The notes: generated from the sequence alone by a model not told the origin. Positions 41,860 to 50,427 are shown, counted from the stretch's first letter. The stretch is 64,000 nt of DNA from JBCCGI01 sp039029355 (GCA_039029355.1 JBCCGI010000021.1:1-64000); one strand, 5' to 3'. A program made the numbers and translations.

Positions 41860-42848
41860 GGCCGCGCCGTCAGCCGCATCGTCAGCTCGCCGTCGAAGAC
41901 GAGCACCAGGTCGCGGTCGGCGGCGTCGCCGCCGGCCTCCGACGCGGAGCTCTCGCTGCGCGTCACGTCCACCTTGCCGCCGAGCTCGAACGACGCTAGG
42001 TGGCGTCCGGCGGGATCCCACAGGAGCTCGCCCTCGAGCTCGAGCTCGACCGTCAGCGAGCGCCGGCTGACCAGGCCGGCCGCGTCGCTGTCGTCCTCCG
42101 CGAAGCCGGTCGCCGCGAGCGCCAGGGTCACCGCCGCCAGCTCGCGCCCGTCGACCTCGCGCAGCCCCGCGAAGGTGCACGTCATCTCGCCGGCGAGGTT
42201 GTCGCCCATCGCCTGCTCGAAGAGTAGGTCCTCCTGCTCGGTATCCTCCGTCTCGGATTCGAAGTGCAGCTCGCCTCCCAGCGACACGAGGTCGTCGACC
42301 TCGTCGACGCGCAGGGTCCACGAGTCGCCCTTGGAGACCTCGCCCTTCGGCAGCAGGTGGTCGTAGTCGAGCTTGCCGTCGAGGTCCTCTAGAAGCTCGG
42401 CGTCGCGCTCCTCGTCCGCGTCGGCGAAGGCCGCGTCGTAGCGCTCCTCGGCGGCGTTCCACGCAAAGGCCACGCGCGCGCCCTCGAGCGGCGAGGTCAG
42501 CTTCGTGACGTCGTGGAGGTTCGGCGAGCCCTCGACGGTGCGCGTCTCGGCCAGCCGCTCGTAGGAGCGCTCAAAGGCGGCCAGCCGGCCCCCCTCGCGC
42601 TTGCCGTAGGTGTCGCTCAGCTCGACTCCGCGCGACGTCGAGAAGGTCGTGTCGGGCGCGTCCAGGTCCATCACCTCGCCGCCGACCGTCATCGAGAGCG
42701 ACCGCATCGAGAGGGTCAGGAAGCCGGTGCCCTTCTTCTCCAGCGTCGTTCCGGGGACCGGCCCGAAGGCCAGCTCCGTCCCTCTGCCGGCGAAGGAGAG
42801 CAGGAGAGCCAGGGCGGGGAACAGCAGCAGGTAGGTCGTGCGAGGCAT
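41847..42848 (-). CDS. Secreted protein, unknown function
   Basis: 333 residues with a signal peptide (~1-24, LLLFPALALLLSFAGRG). The mature chain is acidic and beta-rich with a long central helix region (SYERLAETRTVEGSPNLHD). The C-terminal part repeats strands such as RRSLTVELELEGELLWDP. The pattern loosely resembles uncharacterised planctomycete exported proteins; no active site is visible. A -10-like TAATCT lies about 28 bases before the ATG. It follows the permease gene by 82 bases on the same strand. Confidence 0.72.
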   Translation of the reverse strand: MPRTTYLLLFPALALLLSFAGRGTELAFGPVPGTTLEKKGTGFLTLSMRSLSMTVGGEVMDLDAPDTTFSTSRGVELSDTYGKREGGRLAAFERSYERLAETRTVEGSPNLHDVTKLTSPLEGARVAFAWNAAEERYDAAFADADEERDAELLEDLDGKLDYDHLLPKGEVSKGDSWTLRVDEVDDLVSLGGELHFESETEDTEQEDLLFEQAMGDNLAGEMTCTFAGLREVDGRELAAVTLALAATGFAEDDSDAAGLVSRRSLTVELELEGELLWDPAGRHLASFELGGKVDVTRSESSASEAGGDAADRDLVLVFDGELTMRLTARPADS

Positions 42849-42930
42849 CGGGGTCTTCGGGGTTGGAGCTCGAGATTAGCCCATAGACGACCGGCACCGG
42901 AGTTCCCCGCACGAAACCCCGGGACACTTC

Positions 42931-44286
42931 TCACGGCAGGAGCAGGTAGCGCAGCAGGAAGAGCCCCGCGAGGACGTACACCCCGAGGGACGCCTCGCGC
43001 GCGCGACCGCCCAGGAGCGACAGGCCGGCGTAGGCGAGGAACCCGGCGGCGATGCCATCCGAGATCGAGAGCGTCAGCATCATCGTCGCCAGGGTCAGGA
43101 AGGCGGCGATGCCGTCCCGGCGGTCGTCCCAGTCGATCTCGCGCACCGAGCGCATCATCAGCGCTCCCACGAGCACCAGCGCCGGGGCGAGCACGGGCTG
43201 GCGGATCGCCTCGCCGCCGCCGGGCAGCGCGACCGGCACCCCGCCGGCCAGCGAGGAGAAGAGCGGCGCGAAGAACAGCGCCGCGAGCAGCAACACGCCG
43301 GTCGTCGCCGCGGTCAGGCCGGTGCGGCCGCCGCTCGCGACGCCGGCCGAGCTCTCGACGTAGCAGGTGATCGTGCTGGTGCCGAGCAGCGCGCCGAGCG
43401 ACGTGCCGGCCGCGTCCGCGGCGAAGGCGCCGCGCGCGCGCGGCAGCTTGCCGCCGCGCAGCAGCCCCGCTTGTCCGGCCACGCCCACCAGCGTCCCGAC
43501 GCTGTCGAAGAGGTCGAGCGCGAAGAAGATCAGCAGCACGGTCAGCCAGTCGCTCCACGGACGCGCGAAGAGCGCCGCGAAGTCGAGCCCGAAGGCGGCG
43601 CTCGGCGCTGGCGGCGCCCCGACCACGCCGCGCAGCTCGACCAGGCCGAACACCAACGCTCCGCACGCCGCGGTCGCGAGCGCGCCGATGAGCAGCGCGC
43701 CGGGCACGCCGCGCACGAGCAGCGCGCCCGAGACCAAGAGGCCGAGCAGCGCGAGCTGCACCGACGGCTCGCCCAGGTCGCCCAGCTGCACCAGCGCGGC
43801 GGGGTGGCCGACGATGATCCCGCTCCACTGCAGCCCCACGAAGGCGATCAGGAGCCCGATCCCCGCCCCGATCGCGTGCAGGATCGCCGGAGGGATGGCG
43901 GCCAGCACGCGCTCGCGCAGCCGCAGCCCGGCGAGCGCCAGGAACGCGAGCCCCGCCAACAGGTTGGCCGCGAGCGCCTCGCGCCACGAGAAGCCCATCC
44001 CGCCGCACACCGCGAAGACGAAGAAGAAGTTGTGCCCCATCGCGGGGGCGAGCGCGATCGGGTAGTTGGCCCACAGCGCCATCAGGAAGCACGCCACCGC
44101 CGAGGCCACGCAGGTCGCGAAGAGCACCCCGCCGGGATCCATGCCGCAGACGGGGTCGGACAGGACCGCGGGCTGAACGAACAGGATGTAGCTGAGGGTG
44201 ACGAACGTCGTCGCGCCGGCCGCGACCTCGGTCCGCACCGTCGTCCCGGCCTCGCGCAGGCCGAAGCGGCGCTCTAGAAAACCCAT
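42931..44286 (-). CDS. NCS2/AzgA-type purine (xanthine/guanine/hypoxanthine) permease
   Basis: 451 residues with about 12 hydrophobic helices. Family marks are TEVAAGATTFVTLSYILFV near the N-terminus, NYPIALAPAMGHNFFFVF (the substrate-site region, His replacing the usual Leu-Asn context), FFALDLFDSVGTLVGVAGQAG and GALLGTSTITCYVESSAGVA. This family imports purine bases with protons. The ATG at 44286 has no SD, but the minus strand reads TAAGAAT 6-7 bases before it, suggesting a leaderless transcript. It is divergent from the structured RNA candidate and the ChaN-like gene. Confidence 0.9.
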   Translation of the reverse strand: MGFLERRFGLREAGTTVRTEVAAGATTFVTLSYILFVQPAVLSDPVCGMDPGGVLFATCVASAVACFLMALWANYPIALAPAMGHNFFFVFAVCGGMGFSWREALAANLLAGLAFLALAGLRLRERVLAAIPPAILHAIGAGIGLLIAFVGLQWSGIIVGHPAALVQLGDLGEPSVQLALLGLLVSGALLVRGVPGALLIGALATAACGALVFGLVELRGVVGAPPAPSAAFGLDFAALFARPWSDWLTVLLIFFALDLFDSVGTLVGVAGQAGLLRGGKLPRARGAFAADAAGTSLGALLGTSTITCYVESSAGVASGGRTGLTAATTGVLLLAALFFAPLFSSLAGGVPVALPGGGEAIRQPVLAPALVLVGALMMRSVREIDWDDRRDGIAAFLTLATMMLTLSISDGIAAGFLAYAGLSLLGGRAREASLGVYVLAGLFLLRYLLLP

Positions 44287-44292
44287 GTGAGG

Positions 44293-44299
44293 ATTCTTA
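44293..44299 (-). promoter_or_regulatory. -10-like TAAGAAT before the purine permease gene
   Basis: TAAGAAT ends 6 bases before the ATG at 44286; the region also has weak dyad symmetry (GTGAGG..CTTACAC). Confidence 0.4.
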
Positions 44300-44361
44300 C
44301 ACGCTGCCCCAGGGGTCGAAAACGGCCGATCTCGAGCGGGGATCCGGGGGCCGGGGTAGAT

Positions 44362-44524
44362 TGAAAGCGTGCTCCCAGCGGATCCCCTTGTCCGCTCGCC
44401 AGCTTCGAACACCAGGGAGCACGCAGCGGCCGGGCTGATTCTTATCAGGGCCGGCAAACCCTCCCAGCTCGACCGCTCTTGCTAGAACGGCCCACGCCCC
44501 TTTCCGGGGCCTGGGCCGTTTGCT
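44362..44524 (+). ncRNA. Structured intergenic RNA candidate (three hairpins and terminator)
   Basis: The plus strand can fold into three units. (1) A perfect 10-bp stem GCGTGCTCCC/GGGAGCACGC (44367-44376, 44415-44424) encloses a hairpin AGCGGA/TCCGCT. (2) GCCGG-CTGAT-TCTT-ATCAG-CCGGC spans 44429-44455 with a small internal loop. (3) A terminator-like hairpin: AACGGCCCA/TGGGCCGTT (44486-44494, 44512-44520), one mismatch, then GCCCC/GGGGC, followed by TGCTTT. It ends 30 bases before the ChaN-like gene. No match to tRNA, 4.5S, 6S, tmRNA, RNase P or common riboswitch consensus was recognised by eye. It could be an sRNA or a leader with an attenuator. Confidence 0.5.
44486..44524 (+). terminator. 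Terminator hairpin of the RNA candidate
   Basis: 14 pairs with one C-C mismatch, a 5-base loop and a short T-rich tail (TTTGCTTT), the most terminator-like structure in the window. Confidence 0.6.
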
Positions 44525-44540
44525 TTGGAGCCGTCGGCGG

Positions 44541-44546
44541 TAGCGT
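44541..44546 (+). promoter_or_regulatory. -10-like TAGCGT before the ChaN-like gene
   Basis: TAGCGT ends 7 bases before the ATG at 44554, downstream of the terminator, so the gene may have its own leaderless transcript. Confidence 0.35.
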
Positions 44547-44553
44547 GGGCGCC

Positions 44554-45450
44554 ATGGCTACGCGACGCACTCCGGTCTTCTTGGTCCTGACCCTCCTCGC
44601 CGCATGCGCGGCGTCGCCCGCGGGCGACGCGCCGCCGCAAGAGCTCCCCGCCGAGCTCGCGGACGTCGACTACCGCGTCCTCGATACGCGCTCGGGGCGG
44701 GCGGTGTCGGTCGCCGAGGCGGCCGACGCGCTCGCCGCCGCCGACGTCGTGTTTCTGGGCGAGCTGCACGACAACGACGTCGGGCATCGGCTACAGCAGG
44801 AGCTGACCGAGGCGCTGCTGGCGCGACGCGGCTCGCTCGTGCTCTCGCTGGAGATGTTCGAGCGCGACGTCCAGCCGGTGCTCGACGCCTACCTCGCGGG
44901 CGACATCGACGAGGAGGGCTTCCTCGCCGATTCGCGCCCGTGGCCGAACTACGCCGAGCACTACCGCCCGGCGGTCGAGTTCGCGCGCAGCCGCGACCTG
45001 CCGGTGCTCGCGTCGAACGTGCCACGCCCGCTGGCGGCGCGGGTCGTGCGCGAGGGGCTTCGCCGCGTGATGACCGCCGACCACACGCCGCGCCTCGCGG
45101 TCACGCCTCCCGGCGAGTACCGCGACCGCTTCGACGCGGTGATGGGCACGCACGGCGGGCTCGACGGGATCGCTCCGGACAACGTCTTCGCCGCGCAGTG
45201 CATCAAGGACGACGCGATGGCGGAGTCCATCGTCGACACGCTGGCCGCCGCCGGGAGCGACGCGCCGCTCGTCGTGCACTGGTGCGGCCGCTTCCACTCG
45301 GACTTCGAGCTCGGCACCGTCGAGCGCGTGCGGCTGCGGCTGCCAGACGCACGACTCGCCGTCGTTTCGATGGAGCCCGGCGAGGACCTCGACCGCGAGC
45401 TCGGCGACGAGGAGCGCACCCGCGGGGACTACGTCCTGCGCGTGCCCTAG
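44554..45450 (+). CDS. ChaN-family (haem-regulated iron-type) lipoprotein
   Basis: 298 residues from the ATG at 44554, which gives the lipoprotein signal PVFLVLTLLAAC with its lipobox Cys at residue 18; a longer start would cover the terminator hairpin. The DUF399/ChaN fold is shown by VVFLGELHDNDVGHRLQQ, LSLEMFERDVQPVLDAYLAG and ARSRDLPVLASNVPRPLA. ChaN of Campylobacter binds haem and is linked to iron uptake; no TonB-dependent receptor lies nearby, so the ligand here is uncertain. The sulfatase-like gene starts 4 bases after the stop, probably the same operon. Confidence 0.82.
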   Translation: MATRRTPVFLVLTLLAACAASPAGDAPPQELPAELADVDYRVLDTRSGRAVSVAEAADALAAADVVFLGELHDNDVGHRLQQELTEALLARRGSLVLSLEMFERDVQPVLDAYLAGDIDEEGFLADSRPWPNYAEHYRPAVEFARSRDLPVLASNVPRPLAARVVREGLRRVMTADHTPRLAVTPPGEYRDRFDAVMGTHGGLDGIAPDNVFAAQCIKDDAMAESIVDTLAAAGSDAPLVVHWCGRFHSDFELGTVERVRLRLPDARLAVVSMEPGEDLDRELGDEERTRGDYVLRVP

Positions 45451-45454
45451 GCGG

Positions 45455-46771
45455 ATGCTACGCCTTGCCTGGATCGCCGTCGTCGCCGGGACGCTCGCGC
45501 CGGCCTGCGCGGAACCGCGGGGCCGCCCGAGCGTGCTGCTCGTCACGGTCGACACCCTGCGCGCCGACTTCCTCGGCTGCTACGGGATGCCCGCCGACCT
45601 CACGCCCAATCTGGACCGCCTGGCCGAGAGCGGACTGCGCTTTGAGCGGCACTACTCCCCCGCCGTGTACACCGGCCCGGCCCATGCGAGCCTGCTGAGC
45701 GGCCTCTACCCGCCCGTGCACGGCGTGCTGCGCAACGGCGTCGAGCTCGGGAGCGAACCGCCGCTGCTGCCGGAGGTCTTCGCCGCCGCGGGCTACCGCA
45801 CCGGCGCGGTCGTCGCCGCCGCGGTGCTGGGCTCGGACTACGGCTTCGCGCGCGGCTTCGAGACTTTCGACGAGCCGGCGAAGCGCGACGCGCCGCGCGA
45901 CACCTACGAGCGCACGGCCGGTGACGTCGTCGACCGCGCGCTCGCGCTCCTCGCCGCCGACGACGACCGGCCGGTGTTCCTCTGGGTGCACCTGTACGAC
46001 CCCCACTACCCCTATGCGGCGCCGGTCGAGGTGCCGTATTCCGGCGGCGAGGCGCTGGCCGGGCGCATATCGATCCCCGACTGGGTCGAGCGCAGCGAGG
46101 CCGACGGCTTCGCCGCGGCCTACGCCGCCGAGATCGCATATGTCGATGCCGAGCTCGGCCGGCTCCTAGCGCGCTGGGACGAGCTCGCGGACGGCGTCGT
46201 CGCGGTGACCGCGGACCACGGCGAGGGCCTGCGGCAGCGGGGCTACCGGCCGCACGGCATGCTGCTCTATGACGAGCACGTGCGGGCGCCGCTCCTCCTG
46301 CGTGCACCGTCGATCGCGGGCGCCACGCGGATCGACGCGGTGACCTCCGCGGTCGGGCTCCCCGCGACCCTGCTGTCGCTGGCGGGGCTGCCGGCCCCCG
46401 ACGGCGCGGCCGCAAGGCTGCAGCTCGAGGCGGGCGAAGGTGCCGGCGGCGAGGCCTTCTTCTGTCGCCCTTCGGCTTCGCCGAACAAGGGGGCGTCGCG
46501 GAGCAAGGGCTTTCCGCGCATCGGTTGCGGCCTGGCCCGTCAGGTCGGGCTGGTGGAAGGACGCTGGAAGGCCATCTTCTCCGAGGAGGTCGGCTTGGAG
46601 CTGTACGACCTCCAGCGCGATCCCGGCGAGCTGACGAATGTGGCGGAGGCCAACGCCGACGAGGCGCGCGCGCTCTCCGAACGCCTGCGCAGCTGGGCCG
46701 CGCAGGGCACGGGAGACGACGAGGCCTTCGACGACGACACGCGCCGGATGCTCGACGCGCTCGGGTACTAG
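45455..46771 (+). CDS. Sulfatase-like lipoprotein of the alkaline phosphatase superfamily, no formylglycine site
   Basis: 438 residues with a lipoprotein-type signal (TLAPAC, Cys18). The metal-site motifs are LLVTVDTLRADFLGCYG near residue 28 and TADHGEGLRQRGYRPHGMLL (~245). Where sulfatases have C/S-x-P-x-R, this protein reads TGPAHASLLSG: Thr73 replaces the formylglycine Cys and His replaces Arg. A Thr nucleophile is normal in phosphodiesterases and phosphotransferases of the same superfamily, so it may cleave or transfer a phosphate rather than a sulfate. It follows the ChaN-like gene by 4 bases and shares a CTAG with the convergent channel gene. Confidence 0.82.
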   Translation: MLRLAWIAVVAGTLAPACAEPRGRPSVLLVTVDTLRADFLGCYGMPADLTPNLDRLAESGLRFERHYSPAVYTGPAHASLLSGLYPPVHGVLRNGVELGSEPPLLPEVFAAAGYRTGAVVAAAVLGSDYGFARGFETFDEPAKRDAPRDTYERTAGDVVDRALALLAADDDRPVFLWVHLYDPHYPYAAPVEVPYSGGEALAGRISIPDWVERSEADGFAAAYAAEIAYVDAELGRLLARWDELADGVVAVTADHGEGLRQRGYRPHGMLLYDEHVRAPLLLRAPSIAGATRIDAVTSAVGLPATLLSLAGLPAPDGAAARLQLEAGEGAGGEAFFCRPSASPNKGASRSKGFPRIGCGLARQVGLVEGRWKAIFSEEVGLELYDLQRDPGELTNVAEANADEARALSERLRSWAAQGTGDDEAFDDDTRRMLDALGY

Positions 46772-47523
46772 CCCGAGTCTTCGGCGGTCATCCGCCGGTG
46801 GATCGCATCGGCGCGCACGCCGGTGCGGAAGCCGTGCAGCGGGTGCAGCACCGGCATCAGGAAGTAGATCAGGCCGGCGATCGAGGGGTGCGTCACGACG
46901 GCGAGCAGCAACGACAGCACGCCGACGAAGACCGAGATGCCGTGCGCCCGCAACGCCGCGCGCGTGAGGAACAGCTCGAGCTCGTCGAGCTCGAGCTGCT
47001 CGCGGAGGCGCAGCGCGCGGAGGTGCATCAGCGCGAACAGCCCGAAGATGCCGACCACGCCCGAGCTGTAGAAGATCATCATCCCGCGCTCCGGGCTGGC
47101 CATCAGCCCCGACAGCGCGCCGGATCCGGCGTACATCGGCTCGACGTCGACGCCGATCATCCCGTGGTAGAGAAACAGGAACAGGAAGCGCAGCGGGTAC
47201 ACGTAGAAGAGCACCAGGAAGAGCAGCGCGGCGTTCAGCACGATGGTGAGGAAGTCCTCGAGCCCATAGCGCCGGAAGAACATGTAGTGGTAGTGCCACG
47301 CCATCACGAGCAGCAGGAAGCTGACCAGGAAGGCGGGCATGTCGCGCAGCACGTCCTGCAGCTCGGCGAACGACGACGGCGCCCCCTGGGACACCATCAG
47401 GAGCGCCAGCGCGAGCGCGAAGACGCCGTCGGCCAACGCCTCCAACCGCGACGGGTCGCCGCCGCGCCAGCGGAAGAGCGGGTCGGCCGGAGCGCGCTTG
47501 TCGAAGAGGTGCGCGCGGATCAT
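46768..47523 (-). CDS. TMEM175-family potassium-channel-like membrane protein
   Basis: 251 residues with six hydrophobic helices. The first helix carries RLEALADGVFALALALLMV, corresponding to the R-x-x-x-FSD motif of TMEM175 channels; Arg and Asp are kept but Phe-Ser is Leu-Ala. Helix 3 begins MAWHYHYMFFRRYG and later helices (FLTIVLNAALLFLVLFYVYP) follow the family order. Bacterial TMEM175 proteins are tetramers that conduct K+. The start at 47523 (MIRAHLFDK) avoids an unusual upstream extension. It is divergent from the SDR gene across 134 bases that contain a CGAGCCG/CGGCTCG hairpin (47559-47575). Confidence 0.75.
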   Translation of the reverse strand: MIRAHLFDKRAPADPLFRWRGGDPSRLEALADGVFALALALLMVSQGAPSSFAELQDVLRDMPAFLVSFLLLVMAWHYHYMFFRRYGLEDFLTIVLNAALLFLVLFYVYPLRFLFLFLYHGMIGVDVEPMYAGSGALSGLMASPERGMMIFYSSGVVGIFGLFALMHLRALRLREQLELDELELFLTRAALRAHGISVFVGVLSLLLAVVTHPSIAGLIYFLMPVLHPLHGFRTGVRADAIHRRMTAEDSG

Positions 47524-47643
47524 GAGTGCTGCGGCATGACGAACGTCGAGGGCTTTCCCGAGCCGTGCCGGCTCGCGCTCCCACAAACGGGACGGTGCGT
47601 GGGCGCGGAAAGCTCGACCCGGGGATGGGGTGTGGGGGGGACC

Positions 47644-47649
47644 TATCCT
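47644..47649 (+). promoter_or_regulatory. -10-like TATCCT before the SDR gene
   Basis: TATCCT ends 8 bases before the ATG at 47658; no SD. Confidence 0.4.
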
Positions 47650-47657
47650 CCAAAAGC

Positions 47658-48419
47658 ATGACACTCACGCGAGCACTCGAGGGCAAGTGCGCCGTCGTCA
47701 CCGGCTCGAGCCGGGGCTTCGGGGCAGAGATCGCGCGCACGCTTGCGCGCGCGGGCGCGCGGATCGTGATCTCCTACTACGAGCCACCGGACGGCGAAGG
47801 CCGCGAGGGCGAGCTGGCCCGGGCGGTCGCACGCGAGGTGGGCGCCGAGCTGGCGCTCCCCTTCGACGTCCGCAGCCGCACCAGCGTCCGCGGGCTGATG
47901 CGGCGGGCGGCCGACGCCTACGGCTCGATCGACGTGCTGGTCAACAACGCCGGCATCAACCGCGTCGGCGACTTCGACCAGATCACCGACGAGATGTGGG
48001 ACGACGTGCTGGCGACCAACCTGAAGGGCGTCTTTCTGTGCTGCCAGGAGGCGCTCCCCCACCTGCGCGGCGGCGCGCGGGTCATCAACATCGGCTCGGT
48101 CTCGGGCCAGTACGGCGGCCCCCGCACGCCGTCCTACGCGGCCTCGAAGGCGGGGGTGATGGCGCTCACGCACTGCTTCGCGCGCTTCGTGGGCGAGCGC
48201 GGGATCACCGTCAACTGCGTGTCGCCGGGCACCATCGGCTCGGAGACGCTCGATCGGACCATGCCGCCCGAGCTGCGCGAGAAGACGCTCGGCAACGTGC
48301 TGCTCGGTCGGCTGGGACGGATCGAGGAGGTGGCGGAGACCGTGCTCTTCCTCGCCTCGCCCGGCGCCGGCTACATCACCGGGCAGACGATCGGCGTGAA
48401 CGGAGGCCTCTGGGTTTGA
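47658..48419 (+). CDS. Short-chain dehydrogenase/reductase (FabG-like)
   Basis: 253 residues from the ATG at 47658. Classical SDR motifs: VVTGSSRGFGAEIARTLA (NAD(P) loop), DVLVNNAGIN, the catalytic Ser in INIGSVSGQYG, and YAASKAG with the Tyr and Lys. The C-terminus VLFLASPGAGYITGQTIGVNGG is typical of 3-oxoacyl-ACP reductases and related enzymes. In the NAD-site tail, ISYYEPPDGEG may favour NADPH. No other fatty acid synthesis gene is adjacent, so a role in membrane lipid synthesis is only possible. Confidence 0.9.
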   Translation: MTLTRALEGKCAVVTGSSRGFGAEIARTLARAGARIVISYYEPPDGEGREGELARAVAREVGAELALPFDVRSRTSVRGLMRRAADAYGSIDVLVNNAGINRVGDFDQITDEMWDDVLATNLKGVFLCCQEALPHLRGGARVINIGSVSGQYGGPRTPSYAASKAGVMALTHCFARFVGERGITVNCVSPGTIGSETLDRTMPPELREKTLGNVLLGRLGRIEEVAETVLFLASPGAGYITGQTIGVNGGLWV

Positions 48420-48501
48420 CGCCCCGCCCCTCGCGGGCGACGCGGCGCGGGAAGGCGGTGCCGCGTGGCGCCCGGCGCGTGTACGCTCTCGCTAGCCGCC
48501 C

Positions 48502-50289
48502 ATGACCCGCATCCTTCCCCTCCTCCTTCTCTCCGTGGCGTGCGCCGGCGCCGCCGCCGCTCCGCAGCCGATCCAGGACCGATCCGGGGCGTCGATGCCG
48601 GAGCTCGTCGAGCGCTACTCCGTCGACCGCAACGCGCTGGAGCGCTTCTACAGCATCGGCGTCTCCGAAGCACGGCGCGGGCGGTTGACCGCCTTCCACG
48701 ACGCCTGGCTGACCCGCCTCGCCGAGGTCGACTTCGGGCCCCTCGACACATCGGAGCGCATCGACCACGTCCTGCTGCGCACCGAGCTCGAGTACCAGCG
48801 CGGACGCGAGGCGTCCGAGCACGAGCGCCTCGCGCGCCTGGCCGAGCTGCTGCCCTTCGCGGCGGACATCGTGGCGCTCGAAGAAGCCCGCTGGAGCGTC
48901 GAGCCGATCGACTTCGAGGCCGTCGCGGGCGCGCTCCATCGGCTGGGCGAGGCCGTCGCCGCCGTGCGCGAGCGCGTCGAGCTCGAGGACGCCGAGCCGG
49001 AGGAGGCCGCCGAGCCCGCGGAGGACGACGAGCCGGACGCCGCACCGCTCGCGGTCCGCGCGGTCGATGCCTTCTGGCTCGCCCCCCGCGTCGACGACCT
49101 CCGCCGCGCGCTGGGCGAGTGGTACCGCCACTACCACCTCTACGCCCCGGGCTTCGCGTGGTGGTGCGAAGAGCCCTACGAACGCCTGGTCGACGAGCTC
49201 GAGGGCTACGCCGAGCACCTGCGCGAGACGGTGGCGGGGCAGACGGGCGAGGACGACGACCCGCTGCTAGGCGACCCGATCGGCGCCGACGGGCTCGCGG
49301 CTGACCTCGCGCTCGAGATAATCCCCTACTCGCCGGCCGAGCTGATCGCCATCGGCGAGCGGCAGTTCGCATGGTGCGAGGCCGAGATGAAGCGCGCCGC
49401 CGCCGAGATGGGCCTGGGCGACGACTGGAAGGCCGCGCTCGAGCGCGTCAAGTCCGACCACGCTCCGCCCGGCGGGCAGGACGCGCTCGTGTTGGCGCTC
49501 GCCGAGGAGTCGATCGCCTTCCTCGACGAGCGCGAGCTGGTCACGATACCCGCGCTGTGCCGCGAGACCTGGCGCGTGCGGATGATCTCGAAGGGCGGAC
49601 AGCGTTTCCTCCCCTTCGCCGCCTACGGCGGGCAGCGCATGGACGTCGCCTTCCCGACGGCGGACATGGAGCACGACTCCAAGCGCATGGCGATGCGCGG
49701 CAACAACGTGCACTTCACGCGCGCGATCACCCACCACGAGCTGATCCCGGGACACCACCTGCAGGGGTTCATGGAGCAGCGCCACGCCACCCACCGGCGC
49801 GAGTTCGACACGCCGTTCCTCGGCGAGGGTTGGGCGCTCTATTGGGAGATGCTGCTGTGGGACCTCGGGTGGCACCGCTCGCCGGAGAACCGCATCGGCA
49901 TGCTGTTCTGGCGCATGCACCGGGCCGCGCGGATCGTCGTGTCGCTCGGCTTTCACCTCGAGCGCATGAGCCCGGAGGAGATGATCGACTTCCTGGTCGA
50001 GCGCGTGGGCCACGAGCGCGACAACGCGACCGCCGAGGTGCGGCGCTTCATCGGCGGCGCCTACAGCCCGCTCTACCAGTGCGCGTACATGATCGGCGGC
50101 CTGCAGCTGATGGCGCTGCGCGCCGAGCTGGTCGACTCGGGCCGCATGACCAACCGCGAGTACCACGACGCGATCCTGCATCAGGGGCCGGTGCCGATCG
50201 AGATGATCCGCGCCGCGCTCCTCGATCAGCCCCCGGCGCGCGACCACCGCGCGGCGTGGAGGTTCGCCGGCGAGGTGCAGGGGCGTTGA
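48502..50289 (+). CDS. DUF885-family secreted zinc-peptidase-like protein
   Basis: 595 residues with a signal peptide (~1-20). The DUF885 core has HELIPGHHLQGF (residues ~412-423), with HE and HH as likely zinc ligands, and the downstream GEGWALYWEMLLWDLG supplying a Glu. WFRXY-like helices and the SPLYQCAYMIGGLQLMALR segment match the family C-terminus. These proteins are distant relatives of M32 carboxypeptidases; the actual substrate is unknown. An acidic insertion (EDAEPEEAAEPAEDDEPD) sits near residue 165. It begins 82 bases after the SDR gene; no SD or clear -10 box at the expected spacing. Confidence 0.87.
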   Translation: MTRILPLLLLSVACAGAAAAPQPIQDRSGASMPELVERYSVDRNALERFYSIGVSEARRGRLTAFHDAWLTRLAEVDFGPLDTSERIDHVLLRTELEYQRGREASEHERLARLAELLPFAADIVALEEARWSVEPIDFEAVAGALHRLGEAVAAVRERVELEDAEPEEAAEPAEDDEPDAAPLAVRAVDAFWLAPRVDDLRRALGEWYRHYHLYAPGFAWWCEEPYERLVDELEGYAEHLRETVAGQTGEDDDPLLGDPIGADGLAADLALEIIPYSPAELIAIGERQFAWCEAEMKRAAAEMGLGDDWKAALERVKSDHAPPGGQDALVLALAEESIAFLDERELVTIPALCRETWRVRMISKGGQRFLPFAAYGGQRMDVAFPTADMEHDSKRMAMRGNNVHFTRAITHHELIPGHHLQGFMEQRHATHRREFDTPFLGEGWALYWEMLLWDLGWHRSPENRIGMLFWRMHRAARIVVSLGFHLERMSPEEMIDFLVERVGHERDNATAEVRRFIGGAYSPLYQCAYMIGGLQLMALRAELVDSGRMTNREYHDAILHQGPVPIEMIRAALLDQPPARDHRAAWRFAGEVQGR

Positions 50290-50403
50290 GCAAGCCTCCA
50301 GCGCTCCCGGTCGCAGGAAGGGCCACCGGAGAGCGACCCCGCCGGCTCGGCGCCGCTCGTGACCTCCTCGCTCGTGCCGAGCTGACCGCTCGCTGAGCTT
50401 CGG

Positions 50404-50423
50404 CGAGGACCGGAGCTTCCTCG
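50404..50423. terminator. Hairpin at a convergent gene end
   Basis: CGAGGA/TCCTCG with an 8-base loop lies 4 bases beyond the stop codon of the VOC gene, between it and the DUF885 gene. Other small inverted repeats lie in the same 138-base gap (GCTCGGC/GCCGAGC at 50345-50351 and 50376-50382). Confidence 0.35.
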
Positions 50424-50427
50424 GCCT

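Noticed and set aside
44362..44430. tRNA-like sequence (CTTCGAAC near 44403)
   Set aside because: The arms around the TTCGAAC do not pair as a T-arm and the closing stem has 10 pairs instead of 7.
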